Source: Golubevia sp. BC0850
Lineage: Eukaryota > Basidiomycota > Exobasidiomycetes > Golubeviales > Golubeviaceae
Reading direction: 5' to 3'
Length of the DNA stretch: 64,000 nt
NCBI GenBank assembly: GCA_012976225.1
Contig: JAAVVG010000016.1
Location: 310,001-374,000, forward strand
Shown here: piece after piece, positions 1-10,380 of the stretch
Numbering within the stretch: position 1 is the first letter of the stretch
How the letters are laid out: each line of letters starts with the position of its first letter
Notes under the pieces: generated by a model
Seen by the model: only the letters and a program-made list of their open reading frames with translations
Databases searched by the model: none
Told to the model about the DNA's origin: nothing
Made by a program: the position numbers and the translations under genes

Positions 1-299
1 CTGAATGAGATAGGAAGAGTGATAGAAGTCGGGCGCCATGCACGAATGAGCTCCGATTCTTCTGCCGCTCGAATTTGACTACATGGTTACTTCCTGCGGT
101 AGGGTGGGCGATATTTAATCACGAAAGTACCTCTGGATATTTTTTTCACAAAGAAAAAGGCGCTGGAATGTTAAGTGATGGGGCCGTGTGCGCTGTCAAA
201 TTGAATTGGAAGTGAGTGAAAATTTTCTTTGCACTCGGATGTCGGATGGTCGGGATGGACCTTCTCTTTCTTCCCTCTCTTCCCCTCCAACTAAGCACG

Positions 300-1981
300 A
301 AGATATTCCAGCAAGAACGAGTCAAGGAGTTGGATGAATCAATCAAAGCTTGTCTTGATACCTTACCAGAAGACGTGGCAGAGCAACTAGTTGAAAGAGC
401 CAGAAGTTGGACGAATGTAGAGGAGGACGAAGAGAAGGAATAAGCAAGAAGGTGAATTTTCTGACCTCTGCTCTGCAAATAGCCTCATCTGATGACGTTT
501 ATTTCTTCTTTTTCTTCCAGAAAGAGGAATTCAACCCTTTTAGCCATGAGCTTGACCTCTAGATTGGGCTACCAAAGCTTCTATGCCTCTCTCCTCAGAA
601 ACGTCTGCCTCAAGCTATCTCAATTGCATTGTTTCTCTCAAGTCTTAAATAGGAAGCGGGAGGCTGGGAAACTCATCCAATATCTTACACTATTCAAATC
701 GTCATTAGAATCAGAGAATCGTTACCCACTTTTTCGAGTGCAACTCGACCATATGGTCTCTTCGAAGTACGAGAACTACCAAGCTGTCCCTCAGTCTCAC
801 CGCAAGCATTACCAAGAAAAGGCCAAATACGAAATCATGGGATCTCTTCTCTCTCAAACAAAATACCTCCAGACTCTAGTGATCCTCAGTCCAGACACTT
901 GGAAGTTTCCTCTCGTCGATGGAAAACAGTCGCCCCTCTCCTTCTAACCAACTCTCTGAAACAGCTACACATCTCAAGACCAAGGAACGAAGCTGGGACC
1001 TTCTCTGCAAAGAGCGTCATCTGGCTACTAAGCTTTTGTCATCTTCTACGTCAGGCTGCCCTCTGCGGTACAATATCTAGCTCTACAGCACGATTCCTGG
1101 AAGAGTATCACGAGACTTTCAATGGTTTATCAAATGGCAGGGATCTCGCACTTGGGATTTATTTCATTCGGGATCGGTGAGATAGAAGTACCTGGTGCGG
1201 GTCGCCTTGGGAAAATAGGAGGAGTTGAAGGTCAGGAAGTAGAAAGAGCGACGTCATTGCCAACTTCCTGTCGGTGACGAAGGAGCTGAATTCATTGGAA
1301 GCTAGAGTCGAAGGAGATCAAGGAGAGGGAGACCAATCTGAAGCCTTCGTAGAGTTCCTTTCTTCCATGAAAAAATCGAGGGAAAGCTTGAAACACAGGA
1401 GGATTTTGTGGTTCTCGGATTCTGAGGTAAGACCGGTCAACTATCAACTCTTCAACTCACTCAAAATTCTCTGTCTGGATTTCAGTTCTCTCCTTCCCTT
1501 TCGAGACGGAATTGGGAAGCATCTGCCCTCAAATCCAATGACAATCTACATCTCTTACTATTGCGTAAATGACTCTGAGCCTCAAGTAACCGACCTCGGA
1601 GAAGAACTTTTGCTGGTCAAGCTTCTCACAACAAGAGAACCTCCGAATCTCAAGACAGTGGGGGTTCCGATGGGTCGCTGGGATACAAATCATGAGGAAG
1701 TTCTCTCTTTCAGAAGCAAGAAGCTATGGGAGAAGAGATGGAAAGAGTTGAAAGAGCTGGAGATGTTCACTAGCGGCAGGGTTCTGTTGCAGCTGTTGAA
1801 ACCGAGAAAGATCCGTGAGTAGTTCAACTGACTTCAATCTTTCTTTCCCTGCTCGACTCTAAGCTTTTCGACATGCTGAATCGAAAAACTCCTCCATTCG
1901 CTTCCCCTCTCAGCCGGCGACAAATCCAAAGGAGAAAGCTGCCTCTCTGCCGGCGGCCTGTACTCTCCTTTCGAAACGTGA
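300..1981 (+). pseudogene. F-box-like/LRR family A, copy 1 (broken)
   Basis: This is the first of six related copies in the window. The signature near 350 reads LDTLPEDVAEQLVERARSW, an F-box-like start. An intron follows (donor after about 450, acceptor near 531), then a second block beginning SLTSRLGYQSFYASLLRNV. Further downstream come VIWLLSFCHLLRQA, FLEEYHETFNGLS and a C-terminal LRR-like part (NLKTVGVP, RVLLQLLKPRKI). A last small exon after an intron at 1816 ends in YSPFET and a stop at 1979-1981. Several stops and frame changes separate these blocks, so it cannot make one protein. The F-box assignment is inferred from the LPE motif plus the LTSR segment. Members of such families usually recruit targets to SCF ubiquitin ligases, but this copy looks dead. 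Confidence 0.6.
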
Positions 1982-2413
1982 AGAGACGAGGCAGGCTTCT
2001 TGTCAGAAGAAACGTCGCTACGAAAAAGAAGACCGGAGCGTCAGAATGGAGAAAGAGATGAAGGAAGAGTGGGTTGGAATGTATGCCGTTCTCGATTTGA
2101 CAGAAGACTCAGCAATGAAGAAGCTTGATGTCCCAAATCATATCACCTGAAGCTACTGTCACTTCAGTTTCAAGCGACTTAAACGACCAACAAGATCACA
2201 ACTTTGAACTCTTAAGTTTGAATCTTTCTCCTGGCCTTATTGAAGAATGTATCTAACTATTTGGATTCTTCATCATCTTTGTCTTTTTGTCTCAACCCTT
2301 CCACTGGTTTTCTTCCTGCCCTACTCCCTCATTGAAAGTGAGTCCCACAAAACAACATCACTGAAACCAAACAATCAATCAAACTCGTCTTTGTAAACCT
2401 GAAAGTTCTCGAT

Positions 2414-3622
2414 CTAGTTCACAGTCTTATTTCGATCAAAGAATAGGGACTTCACTTGATCCTCAGCGCAGAAGCGACGCTCTTCTAATTTCGGATATTT
2501 GAACTTCGAAAGCCACTTCCCAATCTCTCCAACTGGACCTTCTAGATTCATAAAATATAGTTCTGGAAAGCACAACTCGGCTTCCCAGTTCCCCAGCGCC
2601 TCTGATACCTCTTGGTCAGTAGAGCAAACATTCGTCCCTAAGGACCGAATAGTTAATCTGCTAGTCCTGAGAAGCCCGAAGAAACAGTCCAGTTGAGTTG
2701 AGCTCAGAGGTTTTGGTATGCATTCGTCGTCAATATGCGAATTTGGTGGAAAGTTGATTCTGTATAGTCGAGGGCTGGAAATCCTTGAAAAGAAGTGATA
2801 AACCTCATCAGAGGTTGCATAAATCTCGAGTTCTCTTAAATTGGGAAATAGGATGTCTGGATAGAAGTTTGGAATCTCGAAATTGATGTTGTCGTTCCCT
2901 GAGTAGTCATTCAACCAGATAGTCTTGAGAGTTTGACTGGACGTTGAAAAGAAAGGGACCAGGTTATGCTCTAGAGATGCTTCCGTTCTGTCGGAATCAT
3001 TGTCTGTTAATTCGAAATTCTCCAGCTTTGATATAATGCTGCTTGCTAGTGCTTTCCAGTAGAGATCTACTTTGCAGTCTCCAACTCCAGACTAGATAAT
3101 TTTAAAGGAGTGCTTCCCACTGGTCTGGTATCTCTAATTTAGTGAATCTCCCTGGTTCCTCTAGAAACTTCCCCTCCAATTTGATCTTTGCATTTGTAAC
3201 ATCTGGAAGACCTAGCCAGAAACTCCATCCGATCTCTTCGGTGATTTTCTCTCCCACATTTTCATACCAAGTTATATCCACCAATGAGTCCGTGGAGCTA
3301 CCGAGCTCCTCCACCAGATTTTTGAATTCGTCACGAGTTCCTTTTGGCATGTTAATGGAGGAGAAGGAGTAGGTGCCGTTTTGAGTAAATTGGCTGGCTT
3401 GCTTGACGATTGAAATTGCATTTCGAGTATTCAAGTGAAGCGAATGGAACCGAGGACAGGGGAGGGACGTGTTGAAGGTCAGCGGACAGAGTGGATATCA
3501 GAGCAGAACAACAACGAGACAAAGACGACTCGCCGAAAGCGAAATCCTTGACGATTTGCATAAAGAAGCACCACTTCCATTGAACTAAAGAAACATAGAT
3601 TGGATCTTGAGGATCTTCCATG
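2414..3622 (-). pseudogene. LRR-type F-box-like protein, second family (broken)
   Basis: Three open blocks on the minus strand lie head to tail: one starting at the ATG near 3622 (MEDPQDPIYVSLVQWKW), one at 3434-3102 (SINMPKGTRDEFKNLVEEL), and one ending at 2414 (LFPNLRELEIYATSDEV). The last is a leucine-rich pattern of the kind found behind fungal F-boxes. The blocks sit in different frames, and I found no splice sites that join them. At least one frame change lies between about 3540 and 3440, and another near 3090. The block upstream of 2914 stays open without a Met, which suggests one gene of roughly 380 codons that decayed. It is not closely similar to family A. No catalytic motif is visible. 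Confidence 0.45.
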
Positions 3623-3645
3623 GCTTGAGTAGAGTTGGTGGGCAA

Positions 3646-4501
3646 CTAAGTTCCAACGACACTGATGAGTGCGATAAAGATGAGAGGATACATGATCGTT
3701 GAAGTTGTTGGTCTTGTAAGGACTGAAAGAAACAACTTGTAAGGACTGAAAGAGTTGAAAGAGAGTTGAAAAGAATGAAAAAGATCTGGATGGATGCTGA
3801 AGAAAGAAAAAGAGAACGTTATGAGGAAAGAGGGAAAAGGGAAAGGGAAACAAGATGTGTCTTGGTATTTAAGCATCCAATTCAAACCTGAGTCGCGTAG
3901 GCGCGTCGATGACCCGTGGCTGAGCCTGATTTGATTCCTCACTTGGATGAGATGTCTCAGCCTGGAGTTGAGAAGAAAAAAGTCAGGCCCAGCTTGCATC
4001 CCCTGACGCGTCCAAATCGCTCAGGCTCGGCCTGGCAATTTCCCCCTCTCTCCAATTGAAAGAACTTTGGACATTTCTGATGCTCTAGGTTCACCAATCT
4101 AAGACATTCTCAGAATCCCTCAGAGGAGAGAGGGGATTACAAATCGTTCAAGCTGGCTGATGTGGATGGCGAGGATTGGATGCCACTGATTTCCCGATTG
4201 AGCGTCAACAACTTTGTTCGGCGTGGGGAATTTAAACTCTTCTTCAAGAATTCAGTGTTCCGAGTTTGAATCACCGGAATAGTCCGAAGAGAAGATGGCA
4301 GAAACCAGAGAAGAAGAGCGCCACTTTGCACTGGCAAGAGCTCCACCTCGCACCGCTCTCGACTCTTTCAATCCAAACTCCAACCTCTCTCTCCTCTCTG
4401 TTGATCCCAAAAGATTTTTCAATGTTTGAGAAAACCTTTGATCAAAGGCGGATTCGTTACGGTACCTCCTCCCAGCTCAGAGCGAGTCTCGAACAAGGCC
4501 C

Positions 4502-4538
<37 letters not shown>

Positions 4539-4831
4539 TCAAAGAACAACACTTTCTGGATCCAAACAAACTTCTACTTACGTTGTCGGCTTCACACTAC
4601 TCAGCCTCCACCGCATGGAAGCGGACAGAAAGAGCATCGCGATAGATTATCTTGCCATTTCAATGGTATGAAAGCAACGGAGCAGACCGATAGATACACG
4701 AATAGATTCTAGGATGAAGAAGAGTGACTCGGAAGAAGAAACGGAAGCGATAGTTTTGACAGGTGAATAAGGAGAAGAAAAAATTAGAGCAATATGAGGA
4801 CGAAATGAGAGGCCAAAGGCAGAGAGCTCTC
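3646..4831. other. Gap between F-box relic and synthetase 3' end
   Basis: No supported gene lies in this 1.2-kb stretch. A 44-codon plus-strand ORF (4295-4429, starting MAETREEERHFALARAPPR) has a reasonable start context. It lies shortly before an unbroken run of 26 A at 4507-4532. I could not link it to any family. Confidence 0.5.
4507..4532 (+). repeat. Poly(A) run, 26 nt
   Basis: An uninterrupted run of 26 adenines, preceded by CCCCCCTC. It is far longer than any other A run in the window. It could be a homopolymer microsatellite or the tail of a retroposed transcript. No flanking target-site duplication was evident by eye. Confidence 0.9.
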
Positions 4832-7651
4832 CTACAATTTGGCTTTTGGAGCTTGAGCTTCCTTGGCTTGCTGATCCCTGAGGACTCTTCTGAGGATCTT
4901 TCCGGAAGGTGATTTCGGAACCACTTCGATGACTCTGACTCCTCCTCTGAGCTTCATGTGGTTGGCCACTTGCTTGTTGACCCATTCTTGAATCTCCTTC
5001 TCGAAGGCAGCCTTGGATTTGTTGTCCTTGACGCCAGCTGATTCTGCTGGCACGACGTAGGCGATTGGGAACTCGGTGGCTTCAGATTCACTGTAGATTC
5101 CGAGGACCTGTGGGATGAAGGAGCGGGGAAGAGAGGTGGTTTCTGATCAGCAAAGGAAGCTCAGAGAGATGCTGTTGAGTCAGACTTAAACTTACAGCAC
5201 AGTCGGCTACCCTGTCGTTCTTGAGGAGAAGAGCCTCTCTAGAAGATGAAAGGGGTAAAAGAAGAGAAAGGAGAAGAACAAGACGTGAGCAAAGAGACGG
5301 GTAGAGAGGCTGAACAGGGACAGATTGATTCTTTTTCAATCTTCTCCGATCTCATTCAAACCAATGACACAAACAATGATGCGGGCGCTACCTGATTTCC
5401 CTGTGAAGAGGACAAAAGAGAAAGAGGAAGAGAAAGAAGGAGAGACAGAAGGACGGGAGTCAGTCAAAACTCAAAAGCGCATCCTGAACGCACCCCCTCT
5501 CTCAGCAGTCAACACTCACCTTGTACTTGATCAACTCCTTCTTACGATCAGTGATCCAGAAGTAGCCATCTCGGTATACAGCGACATCTCCAGTCTTGAA
5601 CCATTGATCCTCAGTGATGCACTCTTCGTTGACCTTTGGCAGGTTCAAGTATCCCTTCTTCCTATTAATGACAGTTGGTCCTCTCAACCAAAGTTCACCA
5701 GGTACTCCGTCCTTTCCTTGCTGATGACCGACGTCCTTCCCGTCATCATCGACCAATCTAGCTTCAACTCCAGGGATGAGAGCTCCACAACTTCCTTTGT
5801 GCTCGCGATATTCTCTGTACTTGGTGTAGGTGGCAGTTGGACTGGTTTCAGTCAATCCGTATCCTGTTAGAGGTGGAGGAGAAGAAGTGAGACAAGGTCG
5901 GCGATCTTTCCTTTAGAGTCTTGAAGAGACGGAAAGAAAGGGAGAGATCAAGTTTTCGAACTAACCTTGAGTAACTCTCAGAGTTGGGAAACGCCTTTCG
6001 ACTTGGTCTCCCAAATCAGCAGAAAGCGGAGCAGCACCGCACATGAAGAATCTAGACGAAAGAAAGAAGCGTAAGCAGAGATGAAGTCTGTCGTTGTGGA
6101 AGGAGGAAGACGACGGAAAGAAGAAGAGACGCCAACTAAAGTGGATCTATCGATGCGAGCTCAGCTATGCGTTCAAATTTAAGTTGACACTTACTTGAGA
6201 CTCGAGAGATCGTATTTCTGAACAACTGGTGACTTAGCGATCAAAACCAAAATTGGAGGCACCACGATTCCAATTGTGACCTTGTACTTCTGGACAGCCT
6301 CACACCAGGCAGCTAGATCGAACTTAGGTAGAACAACTACTGGAATACCAGCGAAGACTGCATGAGATAAGAACTTAGTGTTGGCAAAGATGTGTTGGAA
6401 AGGTAGAACTGGAGCGAAAGAGGAAATTTTCAAAGGTCAGCTTCGAGGCATGATTGATCAAATTTCAGCTGAATGATTCTGCCTTGCCCTCCTGGATCTT
6501 AGATTAACACTTTTTGAAAAACGAGGAGTAAAAATCCAACGCGAACAGGAACTTCTCTCTCGACTCACCTCCCAAGTGAACAGAATCAGTCGAGAAATCA
6601 TCTCCCAACCCAGCATCAATAGCATGAGTAACAGCGATCAAGTTGAGATGAGTCAATTGAACACCTTTTGGAAGACCTGAAGTTCCTGATGAATAACTAA
6701 TGAAAGCGTCGACTTCAGCTGGATCCTGAATTTTGAAAGTCTGAGCTTCTTCCTTTCCTAGCAACGATCTAACATCGAGTTCACCATTTGGACCTCTCTT
6801 GATCTCATCGTCATCTGTCAAGACCAAGATTCTATCCTTGCCATCTTTGGTCTTCTTGGAAATTCCAGCTAATTCTAATCCTTTGTGAGCGATTGGTAGG
6901 ACAGAGGGATGAGTGAGGATGAACTCGACTGAGGAATCTTTGAGAGGATGAATGATTTCTTCGGCAGAGTATCCTGGGTTCATTGGAACCAGTACAACTC
7001 CTGAACAGAGTCCGGCATGAACTGCAATTGGATAAATGGTTGAGTTTGGAGAGAAGATTGCGATCCTTTGTCCTGCCTTCAAGCCTAGCTTGTTGGTGTA
7101 GACGTGAGCAAGACGCTTGGCGTCTGTACGAAGCTGACCACGTCTAAAGAAAGTTGGAGAAAAAAATTGAGAGGAAGGGAGGGGGAAAGAGAGTCAGATG
7201 TAGAGCAAGAGAGTTGAGGAAATGTCAAGCTCCGCGAATCCCAGCATCTCTTTTCTTTACTCTCGGCTACTGTTCGATTGAAAGCTCGTCCCAAAGAAGG
7301 ATTCCTTCCACAATCTCAATAGATTCTTAGAACAGCTACCTCATTCCTGTCCCACATCTGCTCGAGAAGAGGCGTAGGTGAACTCACAAGAGGGCTTTTC
7401 CATCGGAGGCCCTAATGAAGGCAGGCTTGTCATCTGCAATCTTATAAGGGTTGGTGTGAAGGTAATCGAAGAGACTGTAATAAAAGCGAGAGAATTCCAG
7501 ATAGGTTAATCAGTAGAAGGAAAGAGGGAAAGGAGGAAGGAGAGATGGAGATGCGGGTACTATTCCATTCTTGAGTTACTCTCACTCACTTTGTTGGTCT
7601 TCCCTTTGAACTTGGGGCTGCCTTAGCTGGTTTGATGATTTGAGCAGACAT
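4832..7651 (-). CDS. Peroxisomal 4-coumarate/acyl-CoA ligase-like AMP-binding enzyme
   Basis: Nine exons (7651-7590, 7474-7388, 7143-6569, 6408-6195, 6051-5966, 5863-5520, 5400-5375, 5238-5196, 5107-4832) join to exactly 570 codons plus stop. The family activates a carboxylic acid with ATP and transfers it to CoA. Motifs in order: the phosphate loop SYSSGTSGLPKGVQLTH, the adenine motif YGLTETSP, TGDVAVYRDGYFWITDRKKE, the hinge GNQVAPASLEALLL and PSGKILRR with the catalytic lysine. The protein ends in AKL, a type 1 peroxisome-targeting signal, so it probably acts on fatty or aromatic acids in peroxisomes. The substrate cannot be read from the sequence. Length and motif order are normal for the family. 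The hinge is encoded by a 26-nt microexon, and the usual Glu after VAPA is Ser. The start Met lies in exon 1, 20 codons before the first intron. Confidence 0.93.
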
Positions 7652-7700
7652 GGTGAAATAGTGGGTCGATGATAGGTTGGATGGGAAAAGGAAGGAAATA

Positions 7701-7717
7701 AGAGAGAGAGAGAGAGA
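7701..7717. repeat. AG dinucleotide repeat
   Basis: Simple (AG) repeat in the 5' leader region of the synthetase, about 50 nt upstream of its start codon. Such purine or pyrimidine tracts recur in several promoters of this window. Confidence 0.7.
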
Positions 7718-7952
7718 AAGCTGGGGGATCGCGGGAATAGGCTTCAGAAGAAGCCGATTTGGCCTGAGATCCTGAGACTTTGATCAAGATCTTGTTCCTC
7801 CACCATCTTCTCCATTTCACTCCATCCGAATTCTAACTATTCTTCAACTCATTCATTCATCATCGAAAGTACCATTCGAACAAGCGGGTAGAACAAGTCC
7901 AACAATGAGCGCGCCATCTACTCGTCCTGATTATTCTTTGCCTTCGATCAAA

Positions 7953-8431
7953 ATGGATCAAGAACCGGTCAGCGCAGCTGCTCGTGAGGAAAATCGCCTG
8001 CCAAACTAGATACTCTACCAGAAGAAGTAGCAGCTCAGATAGTAGATTGTTCGGTGAATGTTACTATTTGTTCGGTGAACGTCAACCTGAAGAAGGAACC
8101 CTCTTTACAGAAGAATCCCTCCTAGCCAAATTCCTCACCGAAAATGTAGTTCCGGAATCAGATAGGGACCCAAATTATGAGGGAGTTTTCTTTGACAACG
8201 GCAAGCGCTACAAGAGTTGGAAATGCTCACCAGTGGCAGAGTGATGTTGGGGCCGTTGAAGCCGAGACAGATTAGTGAGTAGCTCAACTGATTCATTTAG
8301 CTCATTCACAAATCGACCCTTTCGAATTACTGATCTCTCTTGTTCTCTTTGCCACCTCAGTCGGCGACAGAACCAAAGGAGAAAGCTGTCTCTCTGTAGA
8401 TCTCGCGTTCTCTCCTTTTCATCTCTTTTAG
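7953..8431 (+). pseudogene. F-box-like family A, copy 6, internally deleted relic
   Basis: The 5' part (ATG at 7953, MDQEPVSAAAREE, then in another frame LDTLPEEVAAQIVD) matches the N-terminus of the copy at 60.4 kb. Directly afterwards the sequence jumps to the family's C-terminal part: EESLLAKFL, GKRYKSW, then LGPLKPRQI. It then passes through an intron (donor GTGAGTAG near 8277, acceptor near 8371) into the final exon GDRTKGESCLS, ending near 8431. The middle of the gene, about 1.2 kb in copy 1, is missing. The terminal intron is retained, so this copy arose from DNA-level duplication and deletion, not from mRNA. Confidence 0.6.
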
Positions 8432-8729
8432 AGATGATAGAGTGTCTGTTGTAGGAAACAGGGCTAAGAAGAAGGATGAAACGAACGGGAAGAGGCTTCG
8501 CTTGTAGACCAAAGCTGGTTTGTGTGAGGAGATGGAGATGAAACTGATCCTGTCGACGAGCGTTTCTTCTGAGAGTCGTGATTCGTTACTCGAGTGAAGA
8601 GGGCAAAGGACCCGTCGCGATCTGCGTCTCGATCATCATCATCAGACCTTGAATCGGAAAGCAAGAAGAAGTTTCAGAGAAGATTGAGAGGAAGAAGAAG
8701 TGGAAAGAATCGAGAACAACTGAAAATGA

Positions 8730-9198
8730 TTACATTGGAACTCCAGGGATGCCGGTTGGAATACCGTAGAAAGAGCCAGTAGAGGTCATGGTGTAGCACA
8801 TGTGTTCAAGGCACTTGTTGTTTAGCTGAGCATTCACAAGGATACAGTCACCTGATAGAGAGAAATTTAGAGAGGCGAGCAGACGAAGGATCAGATAGCA
8901 GCTCCTACTTAGATCTACGGGCTTCCAATCTTCGCTTCGAACTCAAACTTGAACTTACCGGCATCAAAGCACTTCTTTCCTTCAGCTAGAGCATATCCAG
9001 GTGGAGCAGTAGGGGTTGGCTTGGTAGGGGCTGCGTCAGGGGTTCAGGTCAAAATGAAGGTAATGGTGAAGGTGAAGGTGGTTAGCAGAGCCTGGAGCGA
9101 AATCAGGAGTGAAATACAAAGAGATGCTCACGCTTGAAGAGTGGATTGGCAGTGACCGAGGCGATAGCAGCGACGAGGAAAACAATTTGGAAACGCAT
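8730..9198 (-). CDS. Small secreted cysteine-containing protein, 86 aa
   Basis: Three short exons (9198-9132, 9030-8959, 8851-8730) with consistent phases give 86 residues. The N-terminus MRFQIVFLVAAIASVTA is a clear signal peptide, followed by NPLFKR (a possible Kex2-like KR site). Next comes a Pro/Thr stretch and then a compact core with four cysteines spaced CFDAGDC and CLEHMC, ending in GIPTGIPGVPM. The size and cysteines suit a secreted effector-like or cell-wall-associated protein, but I recognise no family. A TATA box lies about 62 nt upstream. No single exon is long enough to be seen in an ordinary ORF scan. The splice sites used are canonical: GTGAGC, GTAAGT and matching CAG acceptors. 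Confidence 0.78.
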
Positions 9199-9259
9199 TG
9201 TGACGGGATGGAATGAGGGAATGAGGGGGGGGGAAGGAGCTGACGAGGCAAGGGTGTAG

Positions 9260-9265
9260 TTTATA
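9260..9265 (-). promoter_or_regulatory. TATA box of the 86-aa secreted protein gene
   Basis: TATAAA on the minus strand, 62 nt upstream of the ATG at 9198. A G-rich run (nine G, 9225-9233) lies between it and the start. Confidence 0.55.
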
Positions 9266-9269
9266 TCTG

Positions 9270-10380
9270 AAAGATCCTGGACTTTTCACAAGGTAGATTC
9301 AAGATCAGAATGTGATTCAAAAAGACTGAATGTGTACATACTGTACTGTAGGTACGTTTTTAGTTGATTTGATTGCTCTCGAAGACAAGTGTTAGTAGAG
9401 CTCATGCTGCCGCAGACTTTAGATGGACAGCCCAAATCTAAGAGGGGACGTCAACAAAACTGTGGGGTTACGGGTAGAAAAGCGAGATCCGATCAACTGA
9501 TCAGCTTGCAAAGCCCAAATAGATTCAGCGGAATACCTAGATGCGCAAATCAGATTCAGGGTCTTCAATCTACTGCAAGACCTGCGCGGTTGAGAAAATC
9601 TCCGGGAAAACTCAACGCCAGTGGCCAGCGCCGTGAGCGCGTGAGCACCCCCCCCCATTCTGTGAAAGATCCTTAATTTGATCGATGACCATCCGATTCT
9701 TGTCTGAGTCTCTGAACTGGGACGTCTGCAGTCGCCCCAATGCACTTGTGTTCTTGTACCCGTCTCGTCGAGCAAAGCTGTTCAGTCCGTTCAGGAAAGT
9801 AGAAATAAAAGATCACAACCAACATTGTGCTCGATGTGTGGAACTCAGATGGAATGAGACGAGATTGGATGACAGGAAGAAGAACTACAGATTTCTGCTT
9901 CTGGGCAACGTCTTCTTGGATCTTGATTCTAGACGAAGGTGTCTTTCTCCCTTGAATCCAGAATTTCAGCCTTTTTCTACCTGTGTGTGTTCGGTTGAAC
10001 GGGAGTAGGAAGTGGGAGCTTTGAAGATGGAAGGTGGCAAACTGCCGACTTTTAGAAACCAGGGGTTCAGCCGTTTCAGACCTCTTCTCAGAATATGCTT
10101 TCCTATGCCATTAGATCAGATTTTGCAGTCTCGAAAGCTTTCTGAAACCTTCTTTTCGATTTGATCATCGCACTGGGTAAGTTCGAGTTCAAGCGGAGAT
10201 CACGAACTCGTCGTCTTCTCAATCTCTCGAAGAAAAGGCGACTGTATTTTAGGAGCTTGGCATCCACTTCTCCAGTACTGAAGTAGAATCATAGGTCTCA
10301 AATATGGTCAAGAAAGAGAGTCGATTGTTAAAATGATAAGTGTACAAAAAAACCGAATCTCAACGAAAAAGGAGAGACAT
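9270..10380. other. Intergenic stretch without a supported gene
   Basis: Open frames on both strands here are short, mutually overlapping and without recognisable domains. A nine-C run sits at 9648-9656. Nothing further is supported. Confidence 0.5.

Noticed and set aside
9389-10008. Overlapping ORFs on both strands
   Set aside because: No domain, signal peptide or splice signals; composition as expected by chance.
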